Shown one piece after another: positions 38,028 to 48,021 of a stretch of DNA of 64,000 nucleotides (within the stretch, counting starts at the first letter, position 1; every line of letters begins with the position of its first letter). The notes below the pieces were generated by a model that searched no databases, had not been told where the DNA came from, and saw nothing but the letters and a program-made list of their open reading frames with translations. The DNA comes from Ottelia alismoides. Taxonomy: Eukaryota; Streptophyta; Magnoliopsida; Alismatales; Hydrocharitaceae. The stretch is taken from contig JAZKJV010007240.1 of assembly GCA_037367405.1 (NCBI GenBank), positions 248,001 through 312,000 of the forward strand. Direction: 5' to 3'. The position numbers and the translations under genes are program-made.

Positions 38028-38883
38028 TCAGAAAAAATAAAAAAGCCATAACCCTCTCCCCCTTCCTTCTCCAACACCCGACAACCTCCCCCTCTGTTGT
38101 GCCTGGTACCACCACTGACTCAGCATGTTCACACCTCGGTGACGGGGACAGAGCGATGCCACCTTCCCACAACTCCTCTCGTTGACCTTTACCTTCATCT
38201 TGGAGTTGTGTCCCCTGACCTCCATGACGACATCATGAGTGATGCCCACGTCACAAAATCTGGCCTTGGTGTCGAACTGGCGCTTCTCGAAGCCATGGTT
38301 CTCTCTCAAGAGGAGCAAATGGGGGGGGGGGGAGCAGGAGGAAGGAGTGTAGCAGTCGGTCCTACGGAGGGCATCGCCACATAGGTCATCGAGAAGGAGG
38401 TCGAGGAGACGATCGAGGGAGAGGGCAAGGTAGATGTGGGAGAGGGGGTCGGGGTGGTGGGAGGAGAAGCTGGTGGAATGGAGGTCCTAGTGGAGGAAGA
38501 AGGGGTGTGGGGGAGGGGGAGAAGCCGATCATGTGGAGGTCACCAAGGAGGAGGATGGGGCGACAGTCAAGGAAGAAGGCGAGGTAGAAGTGGGAGATGG
38601 GGTCGGGCTGGTGGCAGGAGAAGTAGGTTGAGTGGAGGTCCTAGTGTAGGAGGAAGGAGGGCATGGGTGTAGAGTCCTGGCAGTGATGCTAGAAGGGGAA
38701 GGGGTGGAAATGGTGGGTGAATGAGGAGGGGTGGATGTCATCGAGGAGGGAGAGGGTGTGGGAGAGAGAGGAGCACGACCATGTGATGGAGATGGGATGC
38801 CACTGGACGATGTAGGTGTGGTGACAACCAGTTGGTGGGGGGAAGGGGAAGTAGAGGAGTAGGAGGAGAAGGAGGAGAATCAT
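38028..38883 (-). pseudogene. Captured coding-like segment, Ser/Thr/Pro-rich, origin unknown
   Basis: Read on the minus strand: a leucine run followed by a proline run near 38883, then a Ser/Thr/Pro-rich region (about 38740-38530, e.g. PTSPATSPTPSPTS). After a G-run frame break near 38320 comes a 96-codon frame with ordinary composition (38318-38028, containing FEKRQFDTKARFCDVG). The GC content contrasts sharply with the flanks. I do not recognise the parent gene; the Ser/Thr/Pro part looks like cell-wall or arabinogalactan-type protein, but that is only compositional. Confidence 0.4.
38427..38735. repeat. Two tandem copies, period about 154 bp
   Basis: aaggtagatgtgggagag at 38427 and gaggtagaagtgggagat at 38581 open two similar copies; both continue with gtggaggtcctagtg (about 38478 and 38633). 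The repeat encodes part of the Ser/Thr/Pro-rich stretch on the minus strand. Confidence 0.7.
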
Positions 38884-41841
38884 GAGGGGACTATGATGAG
38901 GTCGTAGGAGGATCCCATGAGGGGAGTGGGGGGCTGAGAAGCACAGATTAGAGGCAGTCTAGAGGAAGGCCCGGAGGAGGAGGAGAAGGGGGGAGGTTCT
39001 TATGGAAAAGAAGGGAAGTGGCATCATTTCTAATTACTCTGAACTTAAAGGGTGAAAATGGTTCGCATTTGATGGATTCTGTCACTGTTAAAAGAAAAAC
39101 GGATGGGTGCTAACACAAGGTCATGTCATGTAGGAGTTAAGCATTATTCGGGGCTCCTATTGTAATTCGAGATTATGCAAGTTTATAATTGTAATTACAA
39201 AATTACTCAAGGTTATGGGTGTAAATATCCATTTTTTATTTTGTCTTATTGTTCCTACATGGACCAATAGGAAGCCAAGGAGAGTTACCCCCCGGTCAAT
39301 TGTCCTGCCACCAGCTCTAACTTTGTTAGAGTCATTAGGTGCCCCTCTTCTCCAATTTCTTAGCATTCCTCCATGCCTCCATTCCTCTCGAGCAGCTCAC
39401 CATCTGTAGCATCCATAACACTCTTCCATGCCCCTTAGATATGCTTCACAAACCACTTCTCCTCTACACACCATCTCCATCGCAAGTCAGCCGACGACCA
39501 TGTCTATATATACCCCTCCACCATTTTTGCAAGTTTGATCCTCTTCTACCCTTTTGTAACCCCAATCCATGTGTGATGAAGCTATCTAGTGACAGTAGCT
39601 TCACCCCACTGGTGTCGGTGTGGAGAAAGTCGGTGTGGAAAGGGAGATCCACCCCTCTCTTGAGACACCATGACGACCTCTTCTCCTTGGCCTCTCAACC
39701 AGGTATGAGATGTTTTTTTTCTTTTTCGTTGGCCTTTCGTTCCAGCATTTAATTAGGTCTTTTATTTCTTGCATTTAGTGTAGTTTCTCTTTGATTTCTA
39801 AGACCTCAGTACAATGGAGCTTGAGAGTTCCAGCCGTGTTTACCATGCTACACACCCTATCTCAACCCATCTCCGCCTCCATTTCCTTCCCTGATCACTT
39901 TTACACCTCCTCAATCACTTGGATCACCTCATTCTTGTACAGAACGAGATCCCCATATCCTTCTTCCACCTGTCGCCATAGATGTATCTCCCTGTTCCAT
40001 TCACTATTGATTCCACTAAATACAGTGCTAAAGAGCTTCGCCATTATCCCCCTTTGCTTTGTATGCAGGATATTGCTTCAAGGAACCACTCCTGGGGTCG
40101 AATCTAACCGACATAGTATACCCAGGTGTTGTTCCCCTTCTTCCAGCTCCAGGCCAGTATTAGTAAGGCCCGAACTTATTTGAGCACCTTAGTCATAGAG
40201 GATTCCTCCTAGGAGCATTTTGTGACCCTTAACATCACAGGAGGAGACTGATGTCACGAGAGATGTGATATTGAAGCTCGTTGAGCATGTGTTCTTTCCT
40301 AGTTCTTCTAGAGCTCCTCAACATCGTTCGACGAAGAACACATGCTAACTCTAATCTGCATCATTGGATCAAGCCCTCCATCAACTGTTAGATTCAACCT
40401 TGGATCTAATCAGGACTGGTCATCTATGAAGGGGTATCGGTCGTCCAGAGCGTGACATGTGGTTAAGTGATCAGCATCTAATTGTCCATCAATATGCATA
40501 TTAGGGGAAATTTATACGAAACCACTCTCACTGTTTGTGATTTACAAACAGTCCTGTAAATATTTAATTATGTGTCATAATTTTAGGTAATATTGCAGCG
40601 TGGACCCTGAACCTTCTTGTATTCACACTCTAGTCTAATCAAGCGCATCTCACATGTAGTACAATGTGAGGTACTAGTAATTCTGCAATATTTGCCATAA
40701 TTTTGATGGACCTATTATTAAATGAATTAATGGTCTATTAAATTTGCATTTGGGTCCTGCTGAACTGTGTCTTTTTTTATTTTGTGAATATTTATCATAT
40801 TAAATATTCTTGTTGCTATGAAAATTATAGGAACATCAATTTAAGTGCCTGACATGATGCTTGTACTCGCATAATTTTCAATTTGAAATTTTACCTAATT
40901 TTCCTTTTTATTAAAAATATAAAAAGATGCTTTTATTTTCTCTTTAGAAATTAAAATCAATAAATATTAGAAAAACTTCTCCATCCCAAAAAATATATTA
41001 TCTATCTTATATTATATTCTACCATATAAATTAAAACCCATAGAAAATACAAAATATAAAACCTAAAAATCATAAAATCCTAAAAACTTTATAAAAATAG
41101 AACACAATTAGTGGAAAAGCTAAAAAATATAAATTTTTATTTGTGAATTTTCTATATTAAATATACTATATATTACAAATAGTTTTAGGTTAATTTTGGA
41201 CCTATTTATATTTATTAATTTTAGGATATTTAATTTATGCATTGTTTTGTTATATTTATTACTTTAAAAATACCTAAAAATTAATAAAAAATTGCATGAA
41301 AATTACCAAAATAGAGAAAAAAATAAAAATCACTAAAATACTTTTTTTCTATATTTTGACTATAAATATATTTAAACATATAATAACATATATATAATAT
41401 ATACATTATATATTACTTCTATTATCTATAATATCAATATTTATATTTATAATTAGATATTTTATTTTAAAAATTAAAAAGAAATTAAATTTTTTTAAAA
41501 TAAAAGAAAAATAAAATTAAAAATTAAAAAATTTAAAATAATTAAAACTCCAAAAAATATAAATAAAATTAAAAACCCACCAAAATCTAAAAAGAAAAAG
41601 ACAAAAAAGTAAATAAGAAATTAATATTAATTAGAAATATTTAATTATTAATTTCTCAATCTATATAGTCCGCATCATGTGTTCGATACTCTTCTACTTA
41701 CAAATTATTCAAATATTTTTGTATAGTTATAATAAATTTTGACTGACATCTATATCGCATTGATTTATTCATCATATTGTAGGTTGATTATTGATCAAAT
41801 GGAGAGTTGGTCACCGCAACGATTACTAGGCTAGCTTATCA

Positions 41842-42232
41842 GCTCTTGTTGACTTGTTCTCCGATTATTAGTGACTGAAAACCATATTATATTGTTCATG
41901 TTAGACGACCATTTTTTGAATAGATCCACAAAGAAAAATCACGTCCCTTATTTTTCATCATTTAGGTTGTTAATTTATAAGAAATAAAGTCATATTAATA
42001 TTTTCTCCATAAAATTAGGCGGATAGTCATCTCCAAGGTCAAGAATCCACAACTTTCACTTGACATTTTAACCATTTTGTTGACATTCAGATGTATTTTG
42101 GTATATTGATCATTTTCACAAACATAATGGGAGAATAAATGAAGTTCTTTTCGATGATTTATCATACTGTAGGAATTCATTCAATGAATGTTTTCATCAT
42201 TTAGGCATACTTTAAACCTATACAGTGGTTAA
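41842..42232. other. Unassigned flank
   Basis: AT-rich sequence between LTR H and the large Mutator-like element. No open frame, terminal repeats or recognisable homology. Confidence 0.4.
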
Positions 42233-42241
42233 TTCTTTTTT
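42233..42241. other. Target-site duplication (left) of the large Mutator-like element
   Basis: ttctttttt, identical to 58902-58910. Nine bases is the usual Mutator length. Confidence 0.9.
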
Positions 42242-42404
42242 GAGTAAATTACATAAACATCCCTGAACTTTACACTTAAATTCAATGTAGTCCTTGAACT
42301 TTTAAAAGTTACAATGTGATTCCTAATGTTTATTAGTGATTTTAATGTGGTACCTCCGTTATCTTTTTTGTTAAATTAGCCGTCAATTTTATTTCATGGA
42401 CCAT
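42242..42404 (+). repeat. Left terminal inverted repeat of the Pack-MULE
   Basis: Begins gagtaaattacataaac, a typical plant MULE start. It is complementary over its length, with scattered mismatches, to 58738-58901. Confidence 0.92.
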
Positions 42405-42479
42405 TATACCCTTTAATGTCTATCTCTGGTCATCTCCTCCTCCTCCGGTCACACCTAACTAGTTTGCTTTCTTCCCCTC

Positions 42480-43709
42480 GGTTTAAGTGGATTTTTCACG
42501 GGTCTAAAGTACGTCTCACACAAGGCGGAGACGCAGTCGCTTTGACGACCTGCAAGAAATCCAAATTCTCAACAATTAACCCACAACATAGATCAAACAA
42601 TGAAAAGCAAACCGCAATTAAACTTTATTGTAACTCTACAATGGATGTGTATAGTGTGCAAGCATGTAGAGGTTGAACACAGGGAGAAGATGGTAGATCA
42701 GAGCAAATCAATGCACAAAAAATAATGTGATGATCTTTGTCTATCATTGTGCTATTTTTTGTGGGTTTTTAATTTTTAATTTAATTTTTAATTTTATATT
42801 TTTATTTTTTTTTAATTTTCTGATTTTGTATTTTCTTTTTATATTTTATATTTTTGTATCTTTTTTCCTATAAAATAATATATATATACAATAAGCGAAA
42901 AAAGAGAGATAATGTATTTATTAAAAAAGGTAAAAAAGTAATATATGAAATTAAATATTTTTGTGCTTTTTATATTTTTCTAATGTTTTTGTGACTTTTC
43001 TATATTTTTGCTAATTTTTTTGGTATTTTTAAAGTTACAAAAACTCAAATCAGGGAATAAAATAAATATATGAGATTAAAATGGAGATGAAAAATATTAA
43101 GCAGTAACCAAAATTCTCCAAATTAATTTTAAAATAAAGATAATAAAATATAGAAAATTTAGAAATGGAAACTATATTTTTTGGGTTTTCATGGATTATA
43201 TATATATTTTTAGAGATTTTTAGTGTTTTTTCTATTTTTTGAATTTTCTCTTATATTTTTTAGTGATTTTTGGCGTGAAGGTAAAAGGCACCAAATACAC
43301 AAAATATATTTTTTGGGAATTTTTCGAAAAGTTTTTATAATTTTTATGTATTTTCCAATGCAAACAGTGATGAAAATGCAAGTTTTTGATTTTTTTATAA
43401 ATATTAAAATGTAGCAAAAATGTTAAATAAAAATATGATGTGGAAATGCAATGCAACATGAAGCTAGGGTATTTTTTTAGGATTTTTTAGAATTTAAAAG
43501 TGCATGAAATAAATAGAGATAACATATAGAAAATCGAACCCTAAAGGGGTATTTTCGTAATTATGCAAAAGTCTAGGGGTCTGCGTGTAAAGTACCCACG
43601 ATATTATAACCAATTAAAAATATTTTAGGACTAATCACAAATAATAAAAAACCAAAGGTTATAAAAATATCTGCAAAATTGCCAAAGTCATGTGCATCGG
43701 GCACGTGAC
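42480..43709 (-). mobile_element. LTR K, left piece
   Basis: Family LTR in minus orientation, resembling the tail half of LTR A (1300-2300). A short gacccgtga on the minus strand at about 42496-42504 recalls the LTR end gacccgtca of element C. The left edge is uncertain (42480-42496). A ccctc at 42475-42479 matches ccctc after the right edge at 57921 and may be the target duplication. The piece is cut at 43709 by element C. Confidence 0.65.
43705..43709. other. Target-site duplication (left) of element C
   Basis: gtgac, repeated at 55369-55373 after the 3' LTR. Five bases is standard for gypsy elements. Confidence 0.93.
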
Positions 43710-44572
43710 TGATGAATCTCGGATTCACCACTCTAAGTCTCATTAATTAAGCTCAAATCCCTCAAAATCAACTGCATTTCTGAATTTATTCTGCATAATT
43801 AGCATTCATGCATGATTTCATAAGAATTGCATTTTAGCATTAATTTCTGCATAAAATAAGAAGCCAAAAATCCAAGCCAAAGTTGACCTATAAATAGCCT
43901 AACTTACCCTATTTTTAACTCCTTCATGGTAACACCAATAACCCAAAACCACCTCCACTGTGTACACAACACTAACAAGAATAAATAAAATTTACAAAAA
44001 AATCACTAACCCTGTTAAATGGACTAAAAACCCAAACCCTAGTTTCAGGATTTTCGGATTAAAAGCCACATATCTTCCCCATCCAGTGTCCGATTTGATC
44101 CTACTCACTTTTGAACTAATGCACATTCAATTACCTTCAAAACAAGACCAAGTTCAAGTGAATCGGAGCTCGTATGTGAAAGTTGGGTTTTGGGCCTCTT
44201 GTGTACATTGTGTATTTTCGCGGCTTTTCTGACCTATAGTTTATGTATATATTTTCTTTATCAATAAAAATCCAAAAAAATTAGAATTAAGTGTCTTTTA
44301 TTTATCTTTGAATTTTCCATATTTTTTCGGATTTTTATCTTGTTTAAAAATAACAAAAAAATTAGAAAACCCAAAAATCAAGGTATTCTATGTACATGGG
44401 ATACCCCAAAAATTCACTTTTTACATTTGACCGATTTTGGCTTTGATGTCTTCATAAAAGTTGTAGATCTCGTCGAGACGAGCATTTTTCGTGAAGAAAC
44501 TTTTTCGATCCGAGGTCATTTGATATTTATTTTTTGATTTTACAAGATCTTTTATCTCTGTTTTTTCTGGTG

Positions 44573-44609
44573 CTGACACGTGGCAGCCCCAGAGGCCGCC
44601 ACGTGTCAG
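44573..44609. promoter_or_regulatory. G-box/ABRE-like inverted repeat in U3 of LTR C
   Basis: ctgacacgtggc and gccacgtgtcag, perfect 12 bp arms 13 bp apart, about 310 bp upstream of the TATA box. CACGTGGC is the core bound by plant bZIP factors of the abscisic-acid response. It is conserved in the 3' LTR (53183-53219), and a shortened version is in LTR E (32128-32158). Confidence 0.65.
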
Positions 44610-44920
44610 TCATTTTCGGGCCTTTTTTATATCGTTTAAAAAAAAATTAAAGGACACACGTGCGCCGCACATGCCTCCCAAGCACGTGCTCCGCACGTGC
44701 GCCCTCTTCCTTTGTTTCCAGCCCGCCACTTGGCCCGTCCTAGGCCGTTCGATCTCGGCCGATCGAACGGCCTCGAACCCATCTTCCCCAAGGGACTCCC
44801 CCGACTTCTCCGCCTCCTTCCACAACTACCACGCCGCCCCTCCTCTGATCTCGCAACGACCAACGCATCCCCGAGTCCCCCGCCCTCCATCTCCGCTATC
44901 ATCGCACCCGCTCGGCCCCT

Positions 44921-44931
44921 CTCTATAAAAG
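44921..44931 (+). promoter_or_regulatory. TATA box of the 5' LTR of C
   Basis: ctctataaaag, a strong plant TATA box, at the switch from U3 to the GC-rich part. Transcription would start some 25-35 bases downstream. The 3' LTR has the same box at 53534-53543. Confidence 0.7.
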
Positions 44932-45514
44932 AACCCCGGCGACCCCCCAGACCCGTATCCGCCGATTACCCCTTGGCATTCCTCACGGCGGTGACAGTGC
45001 TGGTGAGTCGCCATTGCGACGAGATCCAAGGCGACGATGCCTTGCCGTGCACCGCCCTCACGCGAGCTGCCTTCGCTCCGGCCACCTCCGTGCCGTCGAG
45101 CCTACGACCTCTTCATCGACACCTCCATCTCCATCAGCTTCATCGCCTACGACCGCTTCATCAACGCTTCGCCGACCTCGTCTTATCCAGCAGCTTCACC
45201 AACCAACGCCGCCGACGTCCCTCTTCCGTATCGCCACCAATCTCAGATGCTTCGCCTCCGACTTCGACACGTCCGCAACTCCAGCCCATACGCCTCGCCT
45301 CCGCCTCGACATCGCCTTCTCCGATAGGCCATCAGCGCCTTCTCCTCCTGGGTAGGCCCTCCACCAGCCAGTGAACGGCCGGAGTCCACCACCACCCTCG
45401 CCACCGCAACGTACCTAGGTGCTCCGCCCCAGCCTTCACAGCCTTGGCCGGAAGAAGGCTCCCCCTCCGCCTCGCCAGACCGTCAGCAGCCGGGTTCGGA
45501 GCCCGAGGCCCTCC

Positions 45515-45756
45515 GTGCACGTGCGAGGCACGTGCACTTGGAGGGAACTTCACCAACCCACGGGTCACGTGCTCGGCACGTGACCGCGTGGTCAAATTGC
45601 AGATCGCCCCCGGATCTCCTCGAATTTGCAACAAAGCCCATGGTCACGTGCATAGCACGTGCCCATTGGGTAAATTGCCAGACGCCCCCGAGTCCTTCTC
45701 CGTATTGCCGCCAAGCCCCCTCCTCCAGAGGGCACGTGCCACGCATGTGCCCCTCT
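45515..45756 (+). repeat. Array of CACGTG-centred hairpins in LTR C
   Basis: Four palindromes spaced about 50-85 bp: gtgcacgtgc/gcacgtgcac (loop gag), ggtcacgtgc/gcacgtgacc (loop tcg), ggtcacgtgc/gcacgtgcc (loop ata), gggcacgtgc/gcatgtgccc (loop cac). Outer pairs extend them and differ per unit: cctcc/ggagg, ccacg/cgtgg, cccat/attggg, ccaga/tctgg. Units are separated by aaattgc or aatttgc plus C-rich sequence. Similar single units occur in LTRs E, A and K. Confidence 0.75.
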
Positions 45757-46809
45757 GGGTAATTTGCACTCTCGCCCACATAATCTAGGTAATTGCACTT
45801 AGGCCCCCCTACTGCATATTTCTTCATTTTATTATATTTGCATTTACACCCCTGTATTCCCCTTAGTTTTGAACCTCTTATAGACATCATTTTATTTATT
45901 AAAAAATTGCATGATGTTCCTAATCTAATTCTCTACATTTTGACATAATGTAGGTATTTTTGTGAACAGTGGTTGATTAATAATTAATTGTTTGATGAAA
46001 ATTAGCATATTTTGCCCATCTTATGCTATGAAATTTCTAGTTGATTAATCGCTGCTCTAAAAATCCCCGAAAAATCACATATTGTAAAGTTATTTTTGAT
46101 CAACATTGTGTCCAAAAATCTTTGCATTTTCATGCATAATTTGCCCTGTAAAAACCATCTTGCATCTTTCAGTATCTAATTTTTAATAGGTATTGAACCC
46201 CACATTTTCAAGGTTTAGGATTTTTCTGGGATCCATCACTTAGTGATAGATCGTAGATAATTTTATTTCTTGAAAATAAGTAGGTTTAATATTTTTTAAA
46301 ATTAAATATTGAAAATCATTTTGTTTGCATTTAAAAAATCATAAAAAATTCATATTGCATCCAAAAATTACAAAAAAATTCATATTGCATTTAAAAAATC
46401 ATAAAAAATTCATATTGCATTTATTTCATCATCATTTACATTGTGGCCAAGTTTCGTAATTTTCGAACATTGTTTGATCGAAGTTTACATTTTAGTCCCT
46501 AAAATAGGCCGAATTTGCATTTTGCATCCCTTTATTGCATTGAAAATTCAAAAAAAAAAGACCGCCTTGAAAACCGAACACGAAATTGGATAGACATATC
46601 TCTAGGTTGTTCCTTTACCTCCTTGTGATCGACCTTGGGACTTGCCCAAGTAAAATAAACATAAAAACCAATTGATTAAAATTGAATAAAATTTATGGTT
46701 ATTTCTTGACTGTTTCCGATCGCCGCCTACAACGAACGACATTTATTTCTTTTCACACTCGAAGCTAAAAACACAATCTTTTACACACGCGATTTACGGA
46801 CCCGTCAGA

Positions 46810-46827
46810 TGGCGCCGTTGCCGGGGA
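46810..46827 (+). other. Primer-binding site of element C (tRNA-Asp)
   Basis: tggcgccgttgccgggga, 18 bases complementary to the 3' end of plant tRNA-Asp, two bases after the LTR. Confidence 0.95.
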
Positions 46828-48021
46828 GGCAAACAACTTAGTTTTGTGTTTTGAAATTTTTTGTTCGATTTTCTGAATTCGGGTAGTCTGACCCCCGAAT
46901 TTTTCATTGTAAATCCCATAATTTTTTTCAGCATTTATTTTCTTATTTTATTATTTTTTGAGTCACTCTCTTACATTTTCTCTCTTATTTTTCTTGCGAG
47001 GTACCCTACGCACGTGGAGCGGTTTTTCAAGAAACCGACGCATCTTCACCGACATCTGAAGAGACCGCAACTAATTTAAGATCGAGTCGAGTCGTGAGAG
47101 AGCGTAGAGTCTATTTTTTTTATTTTCGCACATTTTTATTTTTGCTCATTTATAGCGGTGTCCGTTTGGACTCTTGCGTATGTAAAAAGACTTTGAACTC
47201 TATTTAAGGTGTGTCGTGGCCTGTTTCACTCTCCGGAGAGGGTGGGGCCCGACTTGAGTGGCGATTAGGATAGACCTGCATATACAACTCTTAGAGCATT
47301 TTTATATTTTTGATTGTGCTCGTAGAATCTTAAGCCACACTTCACATTAATCAAGATGCACATAGATCGTTCAACTTAGCCAAATTTAATTCAATTCTTC
47401 CCCGCTAATAGAACTTTCTGCTTAGGTGCGATTTTTCATCGGCTTGCATACATTTAGAGTAATTTTTCAATTCTGTCTAGCATCCTACATGGAGATTGCG
47501 AGGATTCACTGTAAGTCTTCTAACTGAGCATTCATCATAGTTTTCCACGTGCATCGACTTTTCCCGAATTCTTCCTTCTTGTTTTATCACATAAATCAAA
47601 AGAAAATTGGGACTGGACGGTAGACGTGTATTTGTGCTCATTTAAATTCTTCAGTGATAATTAAAATTGGGAGTGCTAACTATAGCCGATCTTAATAAAC
47701 CATAAAATCAAGAATTTCTGCGGGAGAGCAACCCCGACCTTGGATGATTTTATTTTTTCTGAGTGAGCGCGAGACGACACTTAAGGATAGAGCCCAAATC
47801 CGAAATCTCAGCTCGCTAAATTTTTGCCAAGATTAATTTATCACCAATTAAAATCGAAAAGATAATAAGCCGAGCTCTTACGGCTTCATTGTGTGCGTTG
47901 GTGAACCCGGGGTTTGAATTGTGTTTGCATTGGTGTGCGTGAAACCGATTTCAAGATCAATAGCCGCACATTTGATTTCTCCTGACTATCCCGTGCAATC
48001 CTCTCTCCTCTTTTCTTGATA
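46828..48021 (+). mobile_element. Leader of element C
   Basis: 1.2 kb without significant frames. Blocks are shared with the leaders of H (25540-26300) and E. ATG-poor just before gag. Confidence 0.7.

Larger units (their letters stand above)
37838..39230. mobile_element. Small Mutator-like element with captured coding-like DNA
   Basis: About 1.4 kb, absent from the partner LTR at 17930. The ends are inverted repeats: ggatatttatacccataacc at the left and its near-complement at the right (39211-39230), with further pairing through the taattttgtaattacaat segment, and weaker pairing beyond. Flanks are AT-rich (atttttatt at 37827-37835, attttttatt at 39231-39240), consistent with a roughly 9 bp target duplication that cannot be fixed exactly. 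Inside is GC-rich, codon-like DNA and no transposase. It resembles a Pack-MULE. Confidence 0.75.
36881..41841 (+). mobile_element. Partner LTR of H (probable 3' LTR), 5' end missing
   Basis: Homologous to 16900-20551 in the same orientation, but lacking the first 90 or so bases. Shared landmarks: tctttattcatatgtaa (36890 against 16908), the tacatggaccaatagg box (39250), TATA-like tctatatata (39502-39511), the donor-like ag/gtatgag (39700), and the tail ending ctaggctagctta (41830). A Mutator-like element is inserted at 37838-39230. It is the best candidate for the 3' LTR of H, but two independent insertions cannot be excluded because no target duplication is visible. Confidence 0.65.
43710..46807 (+). 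mobile_element. 5' LTR of element C
   Basis: 3,098 bp, from tgatgaatctcgg to ...gacccgtca. Its U3 has a 12 bp CACGTG inverted repeat (44573-44609) and a TATA box (44921-44931). A GC-rich transcribed part follows, then hairpin units at 45515-45755 and an AT-rich tail. It carries a tandem duplication near 46318-46428 (aaaaaatcataaaaaattca twice) that is single in the 3' LTR. Long open frames in the GC-rich part (44697-45374) cross the TATA box, differ by frameshift between the LTRs and are Ser/Pro/Arg-rich, so I do not call them genes. Confidence 0.95.

Noticed and set aside
44697..45374. 225-codon open frame in the 5' LTR of C, with a similar one in the 3' LTR (53586-53987)
   Set aside because: It crosses the TATA box, is broken by a frameshift in the other LTR, has no conserved start and is biased to Ser, Pro, Arg and Leu as expected from GC-rich DNA without stops.
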